From Serinus canaria (Eukaryota > Chordata > Aves > Passeriformes > Fringillidae): 64,000 nucleotides of DNA. Location: NCBI RefSeq assembly GCF_022539315.1, contig NC_066323.1:12575219-12639218 (forward strand). Reading direction: 5' to 3'. This document shows, one piece after another, positions 48,591-61,708 of this stretch. The stretch's first letter is position 1. Each line of letters opens with the position of its first letter. The notes below the pieces were generated by a model. That model was not told where the DNA came from and searched no databases. It saw only the letters and a program-made list of their open reading frames with translations. A program made the position numbers and the translations under genes.

Positions 48591-50065
48591 GTAAGTCACA
48601 GGGGATGTAGAAAAAAATGCAGCTCCTGAATGCTGTCTGTGAGCTCACCTTCACAGAATTTTTAAATTTTTAAAACAATATTATTAAAGGAAGCTGCCAA
48701 AAAGCTGTAGAGGTATCATCTGTCAGCACTGTTCATTATTAAGAAAAAGTTATTGACTTTTACATTTATAAATTATCTGAGAAAAAGTTATGTGAAGACT
48801 TGAAAAAAAATGTTTTTATTGCCAAGAGGAAAATTATTGAGAACCTCTGCTGCAATTTATTGGTGAGTAGGTAAACATCTCACTGTGCCTGAGCCAATGG
48901 GGGAAGATTAGCTTTTCTCAGCTGATTAACTTATCAGTACTACAGGCAGATGAAAAGCAGTGACAGTGTAGCTGGCAAGTCCTAACAGCCTGTTTTTTTT
49001 TTGGATCAGCACCAGAGGTATGGTCAGTTATTTCCTGTCTACACAGAAAGCCTTTAACCACAAAGAATCATGGTATTTCCTTCTCCTGGTCCATGTGGTA
49101 ATTCTGTGGGAGTAACTTAGCTCCGGGGACCATGGCTGGGACTTCCATCCATGCTGGATGCATCCTCCAGAAGGGATGCAGCAGTGTGTGGGAGGTGGAG
49201 GCTGCAACACCTGGACAGGTATCCCAGCCTGTCCCAGCTGGGTGCTTCAGCCAGTCTGGTCCTGCAGTGGGCTACCTGCACTCCAGCATGTGAGATTTTG
49301 GGGGGGATCCTTGCATACTGACCAGGCAATTAATGGATATCAGTGGAGCAACCACCTTTTCAAGGATCACCCCATCATGTTCATCCGGAAGCTCAGGAAA
49401 GCCTCTGGTTTTCCATGCTCCCTCCCTAACCAAGTAGTAGTCCAAAGATAATTAGTGTTGGAAAAGTACAGGATCAGAAGAAAAATTTCTGATGTTGACT
49501 GTTTAAGACTAATACATAAACAAATATGGAAGCCACAGAAATGTGTTAGTGACATTGGGGTATGCACTGAGAGAGGTATTTCTGGGCTGGATTTGCCTTC
49601 TGCTACAATGATAAGGTTATTTTTACAGTATATTTTTGTTTAATATTTTTATTTATGGGCAATCTATCAATATCATATACAAAGCTTATTGAATTATGCC
49701 ACTTTCATGTTTAATAATAAATTATATTTCCAGGAGCTATTATGAATCTAAGAAAAGACAGTATAGTAAGGATATCCAAAAGCTACTTAAACTTATACAA
49801 ATATCCATTTTTCCAACTTGCAGACTTGATTATAATGTAACCTAGGTATGTATGAGTTTTAGCTATGCCTCTAACAAGTTCTTTTGCATTTTATTAAAAA
49901 CAATGTGCATTACAAAATAATCTGAAATTGTGCTTGTGGTCCTTATATTATTCCCTCAGAGACGAGAAAGTGGCATTTAAAATAATGTTGCAAATGGTGC
50001 TAAAGTGAATTTTGATTGCTGTTTCTCTGGGTTAATTTCTACATTATTCAGAGATTACTACAGGG

Positions 50066-50113
50066 ATTAATAGATTTCTACATTACTCTATTAATAGATT
50101 TCTACATTACTCT
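50066..50113. repeat. Perfect 24-bp tandem duplication
   Basis: The 24-base unit starting ATTAATAGATTTC and ending ATTACTCT occurs twice back to back (50066-50089, 50090-50113) without mismatch. A third, partial TTCAGAGATTACTACAGGG just upstream may be a decayed relative. Confidence 0.95.
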
Positions 50114-51826
50114 GAATTCAAAATCAGACCCAATATTCCATGCAAATGGTCTTTCCTGTCTGATGTAACAGGAAAGTGAAAAATTTTCACTAGATCAGCA
50201 GTGTCAGCCAGTAAACAAAAAGGTACTGTTCTTTTTTCTTGTGTTTGTTTCTCTGTTTTCACATTTATATAATACACATTTAGGAAAAAAGAGGAAAACA
50301 GATTTTAGTGGCGCTACCTTTGAACCTTGGAGTTGCTTTCCAACACTTATTGCAGTACTAACAAGCCACAGGTGTACACTACAGGAGCGGGTGAAAATGT
50401 AATTGAGGGGTATGATGACAGTTAATTGTCCATAATGTATTTATCCCAAGATGCACTTATGCATCTGTTATATATTTAGGTATTTGTTACTAGTAGCTTT
50501 GGTGATACTTAAGCAGAGGGGCATCTATATCTAAAAGACAATAAAAAAAGGAAAATGCTATCAAGGGGCTCTAAAGTGGCGAGACAAAGAAAGTTCTTCT
50601 CTTTTTCACTGTCTCTGAAATGAATAGGTCTATTTATTTCAATGGGATTTTTTTTTTCCACATATGCCATATTAAGGTTTGAGTACAAAAATCTTGACTT
50701 CTGTTTCTGGATGTACTACAGAACTGAATTATTTGATTACCTGGAGGCATTTTAGTCGTGATGTATTTTGATATTTGCCTTTTAATATAATTTCTTCTCT
50801 GTTTCAGCTTTTTGTTGTTATAAAACAGCTTTGCACAATAGAGTAAAGTAGTGTCTATTCAACCATTGACACATAGAGGATTTATGTGTGGGAGTAACTC
50901 ACAAACTTCCCCTCCTCTTTATTGCCTCCCTCCATGCATGCCTTGAGAATAGATGTGATAATTAGTATCTACTTTTATCTATATTTGTATGCCATCCAGA
51001 CGTTTGAGAACAACAAGTCACTGTATTGAAGCGGTGTCCTGAATTCAAATTGCAGTGATAGAGCTGGGATGACTTTGGAGGATTATACATTTTTGGGGCC
51101 TGCTTCTGCTCTCTATGAAGTCAACAGCAAAACTGTCACAAGGGTCAGCAGTGAGGGGAACTGGGACACAAAAAAATGAGGTTATTCTTTTGGGGCTTTT
51201 TCAGCAGGAGTCAAATTGCTCAAATCAAATCACGTATCTTTAAAATATGGTGTAGATTGGACTAAGAACAAAATCGTTTTAGGGAAGTGAATAGTATCAG
51301 GACACTCAGTGAGTAGCTGATTCTTGCAAAGGTTATGAGGTAAATGGCAAAGCTGTTTGAGGGGGCAGTTTGTCCCACATCAGGCAGTGGGAGCACCGAG
51401 ATCCCAACCCAAGTTTCTTTGGAAAGTTGACATTTCAATGAGTCTATCTTTCTTGCCATGAAACTGGCTCTGCATTTGGGTTTGTTTGCACAGGCTTCCA
51501 TCAAGTTTAACAGAATTTTATGGGGGGGGGACAGTAGTCCCCATAAATTGGGGCCTATATAACCACATTATCTTAAAAGACCAGAGCTCAGTTCATATCA
51601 GAAGCTGTTTGGTCATTTGAAAGTGCCTAACATTAGCATCTTAGAAATATTATCTGAAGTTGCTGAAAACTGATATTAACCTGCTGCATGCTTGGAGTGT
51701 TCTGATAAAATGCAGTTGCTGTGGTAATTGTTATATTATGTTCAGAAAAGTGCCAAGAATATAATTGCTTACAAAATGACTGTGCAGTTCAGCTTTAATC
51801 TACATGGCAAAATTGTTTACTAAAAT

Positions 51827-51844
51827 AAAAAAAAAAAAAAAAAA
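51827..51844. repeat. Poly-A run of 18 after AATAAA-like word
   Basis: AAAATAAAA runs into 18 A residues. It could be the tail of an old retroposed transcript on the plus strand, but the upstream sequence is not recognised and no target duplication is evident. Confidence 0.85.
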
Positions 51845-51962
51845 CCTTCCAAGTCTTTGCATAAACAACTATATTAGAAGTAGACTCTTTATTAAACTTT
51901 TAACACCAAAATTATGCTCATAGTTTTTTAACCAAATGCTACTTGTAACATTTCCTGTTTGT

Positions 51963-52046
51963 TAAAAACAAAACCAAAAAGCATAGAGCACCCAAGAAAA
52001 CCCAACAAAAAACAAAACCCCCAAAACACAACAAACCCAAACCACC
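51963..52046. repeat. C/A-rich low-complexity tract
   Basis: Plus strand is dominated by A and C (AAACAAAACC, CCCAACAAAAAACAAAACCC, ACCCAAACCACC) with only a handful of G and T. It resembles the tract at 18140-18253. Confidence 0.75.
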
Positions 52047-52294
52047 ATAGGATGATTTCCTTAAGAATGTTCTCTCAGGTATGTCCAGAATATTAATTAG
52101 GCCCATCTATTTCTGTCGGATAATAACAATGTCCAAGAACTGAATGGAATCTGTGACCTGTGAAAGGGCCATTCATATGCTTTAGTCTGCCTTAGCGCAT
52201 TCCTTAACAAGTGAACATAGACCTTTTTCATAGTCATCCTAAATGTTTCAACTGTGTGTTTCATGGTTTGGTTCTTGTGTCTCCAAAACACATA

Positions 52295-52358
52295 GCTCCC
52301 CCCCCCGCCCTTTCTTTCTTTTCTTTTCTTTCTCTTTACTCTTTTTTTTTTTTTTTTT
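52295..52358. repeat. Polypyrimidine tract (C-run, TTTCn, T-run)
   Basis: About 60 bases are almost pure pyrimidine on the plus strand: CCCCCCCC interrupted by one G, then TTTCTTTC-type units, then T17 at 52342-52358. Such mirror-like tracts can form triplex DNA (general knowledge). Confidence 0.9.
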
Positions 52359-54805
52359 GGGTCTAGTGGGAAGTATTCCATGCTCTCCTCATTTAAATGC
52401 TTATGCCTTTATGGTTATTTTTACTGCCATACCTATGGGGCTTCTTACTTTATTGCCTGTAGCTGAAGGATATTTTAAAGGAATTAAATTTATTCAGTTT
52501 AAATCTTCAGGGGGATACAACAATATCTTAAACAATTAGCAATAATTAAAAAGCATCTATTCGAACTGTGCAAAAAGCAAATAGATTTAATTTAAATACA
52601 GTAGTCAGGACTAAAGGTTCTTTTCATTAAAACCAGAGAGGGTCTCACCTCCTCCCAAACCTTTCTTTATTTTAGGCAACTTTTCAGCAGTTACTTTTTT
52701 AAGTATTTTGTCAGTTGTTGGTTCAGAACATTTCCCAAAGTGTTTTCATCAGGCATTACCAAAGTCTCTTCAGGGCTGACCTAGGCACACTGTTTCATTG
52801 CCTGAACTGAGAGTAGAGATTGAGCTTTGGAGCCTTAAGAGCCTGTTTTGTTTAATTTGCCTCTTTCTGTGTTCTCCTCACTGGCTGTACACCTTTATCT
52901 GCAGAACAGTAATCTAATGGAGATCAGATCAAATATATGTAATTGCTGTGTATCCCAGTAACTATAATAATTAAAATAAATAGCAAAATGGCATCAGAAA
53001 TATTTTACAAAGAAACCTCTACTCAGTGTGTGATCGTTGGATTTGGTTAGATTGGCTGTAGTGACTCTCCTTTGACACAGTGATATGTGTGGGCAGAACA
53101 GTATTCACAAGTGGTGGAGTGCCAGAAGCAGTTTCTTGCTGTGGCTGCTCACCAGACAGGGTGGAAGCACCTTCAGGTGGGACTCCAGAAGCTACCTGTG
53201 GTTAGACCTCAGTTAGAGCTCCTTCCCAAGGCAGCCCCAGGCCCTTCTGCTTGGCTATAATGCATGCTTGGGAATGCCAAGTCAGATCTGGGACATTTTA
53301 ATTTGTGCTGCTATGGGACAATTAGGGTGCTCATCCCTTGCTTGTGCCTGCTCTTCTCCCTCACACTCTGTTCAATGGTCAACTATGTTCATACGTTTTT
53401 TCAGGGGTGTAGCACAAAAGTAAAGGGTTACTGTGTCACTGAAGGGCTTTTGGTAGCAGTTCTGAGTCCCTACCTGGTCGCTCTTGATCTCACAGCACAG
53501 CTCATGGGTTAGAAAAGAAACACTTGCTGGCACATGATGGAGGTCAGTGCCTGGCAGCCATGGAAAGGGAGCATTTCACGGGGCTGAAGCTGAGCAGCAA
53601 CTGCTTGTGCCAGTGGAGAATAATGTCTGCAGAACTGCACCTTCCCTGGATTGTAATAAAAATCACAAACTCAAACTGAGAAAGTTTTGTTTGCACAGTT
53701 CGTCAAGGTGCTTAAAAATGCATGGATTGGGGTCCCTTTTCTTTTAATTAGCCAAAAATGTATATACTTAGCTAATGTGGTTTGGGGTTTTTCAGCTCAG
53801 AGTCTGAGGACATAGTCATAAGGAGATAAAAGGGATGGGATAAATTCTAGACAGTTTGTTGTAAGTGCCAAAGAAAGTGACAGCTATCTACATGAGCAAA
53901 ATTTCTGACAGCGCCTCACATCCACTGGAAAATGCTTAAGAGTCCACAAATAGAAAAAGGTTAAAAACTACTGACCTAAATAATTGGTTCAATTTTCAAG
54001 ACTGCTGAGCATCCAACTGTTCTCATTGATTATAAACAGATGATGATAACGAATAACAGCTCCCATAGTTGATGAAAGGCGTCTTTTCTGGGGAACTTGT
54101 CCACAGATGCTTAGAAGAAGGATACATCTAATACAAGTCTTTGATAAGGAGGAACGTTTCTCCCTTGGTTGTCTATTCTGTATGCGTAGCATACATAAAT
54201 ATTTTTGCTTTCACTGTCTTACATTTCTTAGAACTTGGTTTAGAATTGAACTGTAGCTGGTAAGAGGAAGCATAAGACAAGATCTTATTTTTATGTGTGG
54301 ATTGTATGCTGCCTCATGCTTCAATCCTGAAACAGCTTTCATATTTACTGTATTGCTTGACCACTTTTTTAAAACTTGGTAAATTCAACATCCTATAATA
54401 CAGAGGAGTTAGAAAAAAAATATGAGTAATGTGTTATATTTTTATACCAGCTTTAGATCTTTTCTTGGTTTCTACATCCAACAGATTTTGTGTTTTGATT
54501 CCATATTGTTGTGGTAAAAACAGAAGAGCTGTTTACTGGGAGGAAAATTGTACCAAGTGGTAACAAGAGAAGATTTTAGCTTGCACTTTAATTTAAAATT
54601 CTGAACACTTTCCTTAAAGTTTTTCTTTTTGATGTTGTGATTCATATACTTCAGATCTCTTGGGTTTCAGAGCTTTGTTTTAATTAATCTTTTGAAAGTT
54701 CTTGCAAGATTGATGTGGGCAATGAATTTTGTCAGTCTTGTCTTGCAATACTAATGCTTGTGGCTGAGAAGAATCTAAGCTGAAAATATGTGGAGTTCTT
54801 TGGTC

Positions 54806-55650
54806 TAGGAGGATTGGGTTAGAGATTATCTAGGCACACCTGAGATCCAAAAGCCCATGGGCCCTGACGGGCAGTACCCATGCAAGGCAGGGCCACTCAC
54901 AATCATCTTTGAAAGGTCATGGCCATCAGGAGAGGTGCCTGAGGGCTGGAAGAATGCAAATGCCACCCTGGAGCTCCAAAAGGGCAAGAAGGAGGACCCA
55001 GGGAACTACTGGCCAGTCACCTTCACATCAATCCCTGTAAAGCTGATGGAATGTCTCATTCTGGAGGCCATGTCTGTCCACGTGGATGACAAGGAGGTGA
55101 TTGGGAGTAATCTGCATGGATTCACTGAAGGTAAATCCTGCTTGTCCAACTTGATTGCCTTCTATGACAGCACAATTTCCAGGGAGGATGAGGGGAGAGG
55201 AGAGAATGTTGTCTACTTTGGCACGGCTTTAGACACTGTTTCTCACAATGTCATTGTAGGCAAACTCAGTGGAAGTGTGGGCTGGGTGAGTGGACAGTGA
55301 GGCAGATTAAGATCCAGCTGAGTGACCAATCCCAGAGGATTTTAATCACTGACACAAGGTCTAGTTGGATGCCTGGCAATAGTGGTGTCCTCCAAGGTTC
55401 AATACTGCACCCAGTACTGTTTAGCTTATCCATCAATGATTTGGATGAAGGGCCAGATGCCTTCTCAGCAAGTGTGCTGGTGACACAAAGCTTGGAGGAG
55501 TGGCCAGTACCCCAGAGGGCTGTGTAGCCCTTCAGAGGGAGCTTGAGAGGCTGAGGAGATGGGCATCTGAAACTCAACAAAGGCAAATGCAGGGTCCTGC
55601 ACATGGGCAGTGTTAACCCCAGGCACCAGGACAGGCTGGGTCCTTTTGTC
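54806..55650 (+). mobile_element. CR1 LINE fragment with inactivated reverse transcriptase
   Basis: The sequence follows the CR1 ORF2 reverse-transcriptase region in order. It opens at the 'MGPDG' box (AAGCCCATGGGCCCTGACGGG, about 54850), continues through SGEVPEGWKNA and GNYWPVTFTSIP (the NYRPVS box, R to W), GFTEGKSCLSNLIAFYD (about 55120) and the DTVSHN box, then the LQGSILHPVLFSLSINDLDEG region (about 55390-55450). The catalytic F-A-D-D box at 55473-55484 reads C-A-G-D in the matching frame, so one of the metal-binding aspartates is lost. An in-frame TGA ends the first frame at 55300, and shifts move the remaining homology into other frames. Both ends are missing: the endonuclease domain upstream and the 3' tail downstream. 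It is an old, inactive copy in an intron or intergenic DNA. Confidence 0.92.
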
Positions 55651-58600
55651 CAGAAAGTGAATTAAGCCATACAAGGGGTCGTGGCAGTGACAACTGTGCA
55701 GGTACTGCATTGGCTCTTCTCACATACTGCTCCTTTTTGTGACACCCAAATGCACTTAAAACCATCAGTTTCACATTGTGACTTAATAGTTAAAGAGAAC
55801 TTGTTTAATAAGTACTTAAGATCATACTCTCCATTCAGAAGAGGGAGCCAGAAAAAAAAGCTCAGGGAATCCTGGGGGCTGTGGAAACAGGAAGGCTGCT
55901 AGAACACACACATGCAAATGGCAAATTTGATTACAACGATGGGCTGTCTGCTTTGCAGCTCCTGGAAGCCCACCCTCAGCCATAAAAATGCAAAAATAGT
56001 GCAACAGGCAATGTGGCAGAACAGGGCTCTCTGTATTCATTCACAATTAGGTGTTCTATTCTGTTGTCACCAGATGCTGCCACGCACATTACACAACAGA
56101 AATGGGATTAGCAGGAATAACAAAAACCTGTCAAAGCACAAAACCATGGCCTAGTAGTCCTGAAAATTAAACAGCCCACAATGAGTGCCAGAGCATGAAA
56201 ATCACTCACCCTTCCTCTACTATCTTTGAGAGGTAGGCAGTAAATGCCTTCTTAAAGGCTGGCCACCATGCAGCCAACAGTAGTTGTAGAGGAAAAAAGG
56301 CATTTTCATTTCTGATGGAGCATAAATTAAGGACAAACCACCTTAACATACCTGGAAAATATCTGAAAGATAGATGTTTCATTCTGTAAAATAAAGAGTA
56401 ATTCACATGGTCTTGGCATGTCTTAAGTGACCCACGTAACAAACCCTGTTACAACAATCCATTTCCACACATAGGAGCTTCCATGGAGTGCTGTTAGTTT
56501 TATTTGTATTTGTGTAATGCAAGACAAAGTAGGCCCAATAGTTGTGTAAAACTCGTGTTTTGCTAACCATGCTCGTGCTGGTGTGTCATCAACAGGGGAT
56601 GCTGGAAGATTCAGAGGATGAGACAAGACTGTAGAAAAAAAATCTCCAAGGCTGGAAACCAAATGATGAGCTGTATTACTCTGGGATGGCTGCAGAGTTC
56701 ATATAAAACTAAGAAAAAACCAGAAAGTTTGTGTCTGTTATAGCCTGTTTTACCTATTTTGAGTTTAATATTGGTGTCATTATACTGACCAGCCAACTGT
56801 GCTTGAAATTTTTCCAGAGATTCCTGACAAGTTGCTTTTTGTAGCACTGTTGTCCATCCTGCATCAAACTCATGTCAAAAGCAGTGACTTGTAACAAGCT
56901 TCTTCACATGCTTTTTTCAATGTTTCTTTTAGTTTTGTGGGTTGCTTGTCAGTCATCCTACCTCAATATTCCCTGTAGATGGTGATCATTGTCTATTTCT
57001 CTTGCTGGATGTTTTTCTCTGGGCCACGTTCAGACATTATTTGCTTGTCCTTAACTTGGTGAACTTTTATTCTTGCCATAATCTCAGCTGTAAAGTTCTT
57101 CATTTTTGCTCTGTGGGATCTCTAAAAACAGAAGTGACGTCCACATCTGCTATAGGGAAATAGGAGCTAAGTGTCTGAAAGATCAGAATCTTTAGGCAGT
57201 ATTTTACATGCTATTTTCACAGTGTGCTTTCCTCCACTCTTTACTTCTTTAGTCTCACTTTTCTTCCTCCCTAAGGGGTAGCAGATAAGTCACTCAGCTT
57301 TAGTGTTCCTGTAAGTTTAGATGACCAATTCAGCAAGGGTGACAAATGCTACTTTCTTGCCTCTTTCCTGACCCCGTAAGATTTCCAAGATTTCTTCTGG
57401 GAATTACTTACAGAAGATGTATTTCTTCATCTGTGGCACAAAACCCATTTTTCCCCTTTATTTCCGCCCTCTGAGAAAGTCCTTGGAGTAATAGGTAAAA
57501 TGTCAAAAATAATTAAGAAAAATACTGATATACACTGTGGCAGAGAATTATACCTTTTGAGATGGTTGTTGTCATCATCTGTAATCAGTCCCCTGACAGA
57601 TATAAATACCAGCTTTATCACCTTGTTTTAGATGATGATGTGTTGAATCAATGTTGATGAAGACTGTATTTTGGCAACTTCAGTAAAGGGAAAGAATAGT
57701 TTCAATTGTGAAGCACAGAACATAAGTTCAAAGTAAGTACCTGACACAGAATACTGACATTTCTTTATATAACATCTGTTTAATCCTGTTCATAAAAAAT
57801 CTTTCTCATATGAGAGAAAAGGGCTGACAATAGCACAGTTCTGTCCCCAAAAAAATCCTGACTGAGTGCTTGTTTTTTTGCCCGGCATGGAGACCATGTA
57901 TCCAGTGAGTACCCATGCCCAGGGGCAATGTTTCTACTTTCTGGGCTAAGTGGCTACTTGGATTATTAAGTGTTTATGTCCTTAAGAAAGAACCTTTTTG
58001 TCCTGCATCTTAAAAGAAAAGATCATATTTTTTTTCAGGGGAAATGTATCATGACTGGATTTATAGTACCATATGCTCAAAGGTCAAATTGCATTACTGC
58101 AAGCATTTATATTTTTATTTATAGGAAATAATATAAAGGAGCAAGAAGCTTACATGCAGCTTAAGTGTTTGGCATTTATCTTTTTCAAAATGCATTAGAA
58201 AGGCAAATGGACTTGGAATGCCAGTTGAAAAGCTAGGATCACTCACTGTAATTTATTACTTTTTACATTTAGGTATATTCAGAGTACAAGTTATGGTGCC
58301 CACAGTTCAACTGCTCTACTGTATTTTATGAAGTACAAGGTAGCAATTGGTTGCATAAGGGACTAAAGATTTGGTACTAAATCCTCTTCGACTTTTAAGT
58401 GATACATCCATATTGTTTGATTTTTTTAAAACAACTTTAGCAGCTATGTCTACATAGTAAGTGTGTACCTTAACCTGCTTTGGAATGGATCTCCATATAA
58501 AAAGCCTTGCTTCCACATGCAAACCTCTGTAGACCACTCAGAATTTCTCCAGACTTTGGGAATTCCAGGATATTGGGGCAGTGCTCAGGGCCAGAGTTCT

Positions 58601-59990
58601 CATGGTCTGCATTACACTTGAAAATTAGCTGAATCCAAAATCCTAAACAGGGACATGCTGTGTTCACATGATGGACAATCCCTCAAGCTAAATGAGGGTA
58701 AACAAACTAATTGCTCCTTCAAATCCTTTATATAAAAGCTACATTCCTCCAGAAATTTTTCTTGAATTTTGCTGGTATGTTTTCACCTCTCTTTCTTTAC
58801 CTTTAAATATCTTTTCTCCTCATCTATCTATTCAAAGCAAAACTAACAAAGGAGCAATTATCCAACAATTATTATTGTTATTAGCATCACAGATGCAGCA
58901 GGTCTCTGATGACAAGCAATATCTCAGTGTTCATTTTCATTACACAGGCACAAAAATCCACTGAAGCAACTTGGGAAGTCTACACATTGCTGCCTTCCTA
59001 GAATTGTGTATTCTGGAAGCATGGAAAACTCCCTGACACTCGAGATATGCATGGAATCTCATGGAACAGGATATGTGAGTATAATCTAATGCATGGATCA
59101 GGGAGCTGAGGACTACATTGTCTCTTCATGTAAATGTATCAGCAAAGTCCCCAGAACTAATTTCTGGACGCAGTAAGGAAAGCTGACAGAGCATAGCAAA
59201 GCTGGAGACTTTTTCTTGTTGCTCAGCAGACTGTGTTGAGTGGCTGGGCTCAGCAGAGCACTGCACACAGTCAGTCAGTAAAAACTGTTGGCATCACCAG
59301 AAGATTACTGTTATCTCTGGAGGACTGCCTGTCATGTGGACAGCTTTCATGCACAATGTGGTGTGTGGTATGAAGCAAGTTCTGTGTGTTTTCAGCAAGA
59401 GTGCAAACCCAAGAGCTGCAGAGCATATCTGTGCAGAAATGGCTAAGGGGTAAAAAAAAAACTTGCCTCCTGGTGCCGCAAAACCTGGTTCCACTGGAGC
59501 TTCTGCAAATGCCCCTTATCCTCACCTCACTACTGGCTCCACAGTGCTTTGAATCAGGCTCTATCCAGCTGCCATTGCAAAGGCCGAGTCTACCTTTGAA
59601 TTTTAGCTTGGATCAAATGGGAACTTCTAAACTAGGTCTTGTGATCATTTCCATTGTTTATGCTTTTGCTCATGTTGAGGAACTGTCTCAAGTGTGTGAA
59701 CTGGAATTTATTTTGAATAAAAGTAAACCAACTACATCTTATGCACTCCAGAGAGAAATAGGTACTTGGTCTGTGAGGTTAAATAAAAGATCCTCCAAAG
59801 TATAAAGAAAATTATTTAAAACTAAAATTTCTTGTAATGCAGCTTTCTGGTCCTCACTGTCAATTTTTTTGCTCTGGTCTGCAGTTTGCCAGTGTGGATG
59901 TAGCCTTAAGGCTCAGCTGAGCCTTTTTTCTCAGTGTAGAAAGATCTTTCTGATGGTTTCAGAAATTGTTCAGTCTGTCTGTAGTTCATG
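55651..59990. other. Non-coding DNA, no gene recognised
   Basis: AT-rich sequence with short chance open frames. A minus-strand exon-like piece at 56210-56258 (donor GTGAGTGAT, frame ending AYLSKIVEEG) has a distant pyrimidine tract and was not called. The 139-codon plus frame at 59386-59805 shows no domain. Confidence 0.65.
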
Positions 59991-60012
59991 GTTCTTAAAG
60001 TGTGAAATGGGG

Positions 60013-60062
60013 AAGATAATACTTAAGATAATACTTTGATAAAGATGGTTATCTTTATCAAA
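60013..60062. repeat. Tandem 12-mer joined to a perfect 12-bp hairpin, GATA-rich
   Basis: AAGATAATACTT is repeated exactly (60013-60024, 60025-60036). It runs into TTTGATAAAGAT (60035-60046), which is followed by the loop GGTT and its exact reverse complement ATCTTTATCAAA (60051-60062). The 50 bases hold several GATA-factor-type words on both strands (AGATAA twice, TGATAA, and TTATCT and TTATCA as complements). It can fold as a hairpin or cruciform and could be a GATA-bound element; the second is inference. Confidence 0.85.
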
Positions 60063-60069
60063 CTGTACA

Positions 60070-61700
60070 CATCTCAGATGAATGCCCAAGCAAGTCCAAA
60101 GTATAGTAATATTTTACCTTTTACTACATCTCCAGGATCCTCCTACAATTTTCTGTACTACATATATATATTTTAAAGTTCCTAATCTGAACTGTAAAAA
60201 TACACCCAAGTTGATGGCAGTGCAACCAAATCCTCTTAATATAAGCTCTTGTTGGTTTCCCATATGATTTTTTTGTGCCTGGTAATTGTTTATCAGTTTC
60301 CACTGAAATGCTGTTTATGTGTGTATTTAGAAAGGTGAAGGAGAACAGCAGCCTCTCTTGGGGTAGCAGGCAACTGCTAAATAAATCTCAACTAGGTAGG
60401 TGCACTGTCACCCCAAATGAAGCATAAATAATGAATCAAATTTTAGGAATTATGACCTTAACTAGGGCAGTTTGGTGCCATGAATGTTTAGTGAGAAAAT
60501 AAAAACCAAAAAAATGTAATGTTTTGTTTAAGCTGTTTTAATAATGCTCAAACTTTTTCAGTGAGAATTTCAGGTCAGTTGGATTGTTTTCATTGAAATT
60601 AAAAAATAAAGTAGTCCTATACAAATGAAAATAGATTTAGATTGGGTTTTTTTTCCTTTTTGTAAAAACAGAGGTACTTAGTACACAACATAGGAATTGC
60701 TTAATACACTGGGATATCAAGTCATTTTTGTGGAATTGCAAGAGAACATGATAAAACACAATTTGCTCTTACTGTTGTTGGCAGTACTTTGAACTGGTTG
60801 CAGATGCATTCCTTATTATTCAGATATATTTTGCTTTCTGTGTTAATATATGAAAAATATACAACCAGTTCTATAAGTCATTGAAAGATTTGAGATTTCC
60901 TTCGGTGTTTTAAAATTAAGTTTGAGCCATCCTAAGTTTCAGCATGTGTTCTCATTGGCAGCATGGTGTTAATAAATCATCAGAGCCCCATTGATCAACT
61001 GGCTTATTTTGCACTGTACAAACAGCAAGAACAGCCACACTCTTTGCAGTTAAGAAAATTAATTTCACACTGACAGGTTATTAAGTTCTCTTTAGCCCCA
61101 GAGTTAAAACAGAAAATATTCAGGAGAGGTTTTTGGGCAAAGAACAAGTTCGGTCAGGTCTGATCCCAGATTGAGCAGATCTGTTCCAGGTGAGACCATC
61201 CCTGCCAGCTCTGTTCAGAGCCTCAGCTTCTACACCTGAAAATGGAGGAAATTATCTTGGCCCTTACAATGTGGTTACAGACTGACTGGGTCCCATTCAT
61301 TCCAGCCCATTTTCTACTCCTGCCACAGGATAGCAATTCCCAAGTGCTGCAATCTTTGAGCAATTATCTTAGACTTCAGTCTGACTCGGCTCATTACATG
61401 TTTCTCTGCTCTCGATCCCCTGCTCATCTTTCTTTGATGTTGCATTTTTTACATTACTTTCCCCACATGCACTTGTAGGATTCAGCCTGTATTTGCCTTA
61501 TTAAAACTTTCACCATCTTCATAATGAACTGGCTCCGTTTTCTTATTTCATGTAATGAAAAGAAACCACTGTCAAATAGCTAACATTAATGGCACAAATT
61601 TCTGCATCTCACTAAACAGAAACACTTAGATCTTCACCTGATAAATTTAGTGTAATTTGATCTAACTCTGTCTCTTTCAAAACACCAGCCTGGTACCTAA
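60070..61700. other. Non-coding DNA, no gene recognised
   Basis: AT-rich sequence with short chance open frames only. An ancient repeat relic at 60981-61054 is listed separately. Confidence 0.6.
60981..61054 (+). repeat. Ancient amniote repeat relic
   Basis: CAGAGCCCCATTG, ACTGG, GCACTGTACAAACAGCAAGA and ACAGCC...CTCTTTGCAGTTAAG follow the order of a common amniote repeat word chain ('GCCCCATTGTGCTAGGCACTGTACAAACA...GACAGTCCCTGCCCCAAAGAGCTTACA'). The match is by eye; family name not assigned. Confidence 0.4.
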
Positions 61701-61708
61701 ATTAGGTC

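Larger units (their letters stand above)
48600..54800. other. Non-coding DNA, no gene recognised
   Basis: AT-rich with simple-sequence patches listed separately (tandem duplication at 50066, A18 at 51827-51844, C/A tract at 51963, pyrimidine tract at 52295). A G-run lies near 51522-51529. GC-richer open frames at 49028-49451 and 53264-53747 have no domain signature. Confidence 0.65.

Noticed and set aside
56210..56258. Minus-strand 49-nt exon candidate ending in GAGGAAGG|GTGAGTG
   Set aside because: The acceptor GGCCAG is far from its pyrimidine tract and the short open frame is not informative.
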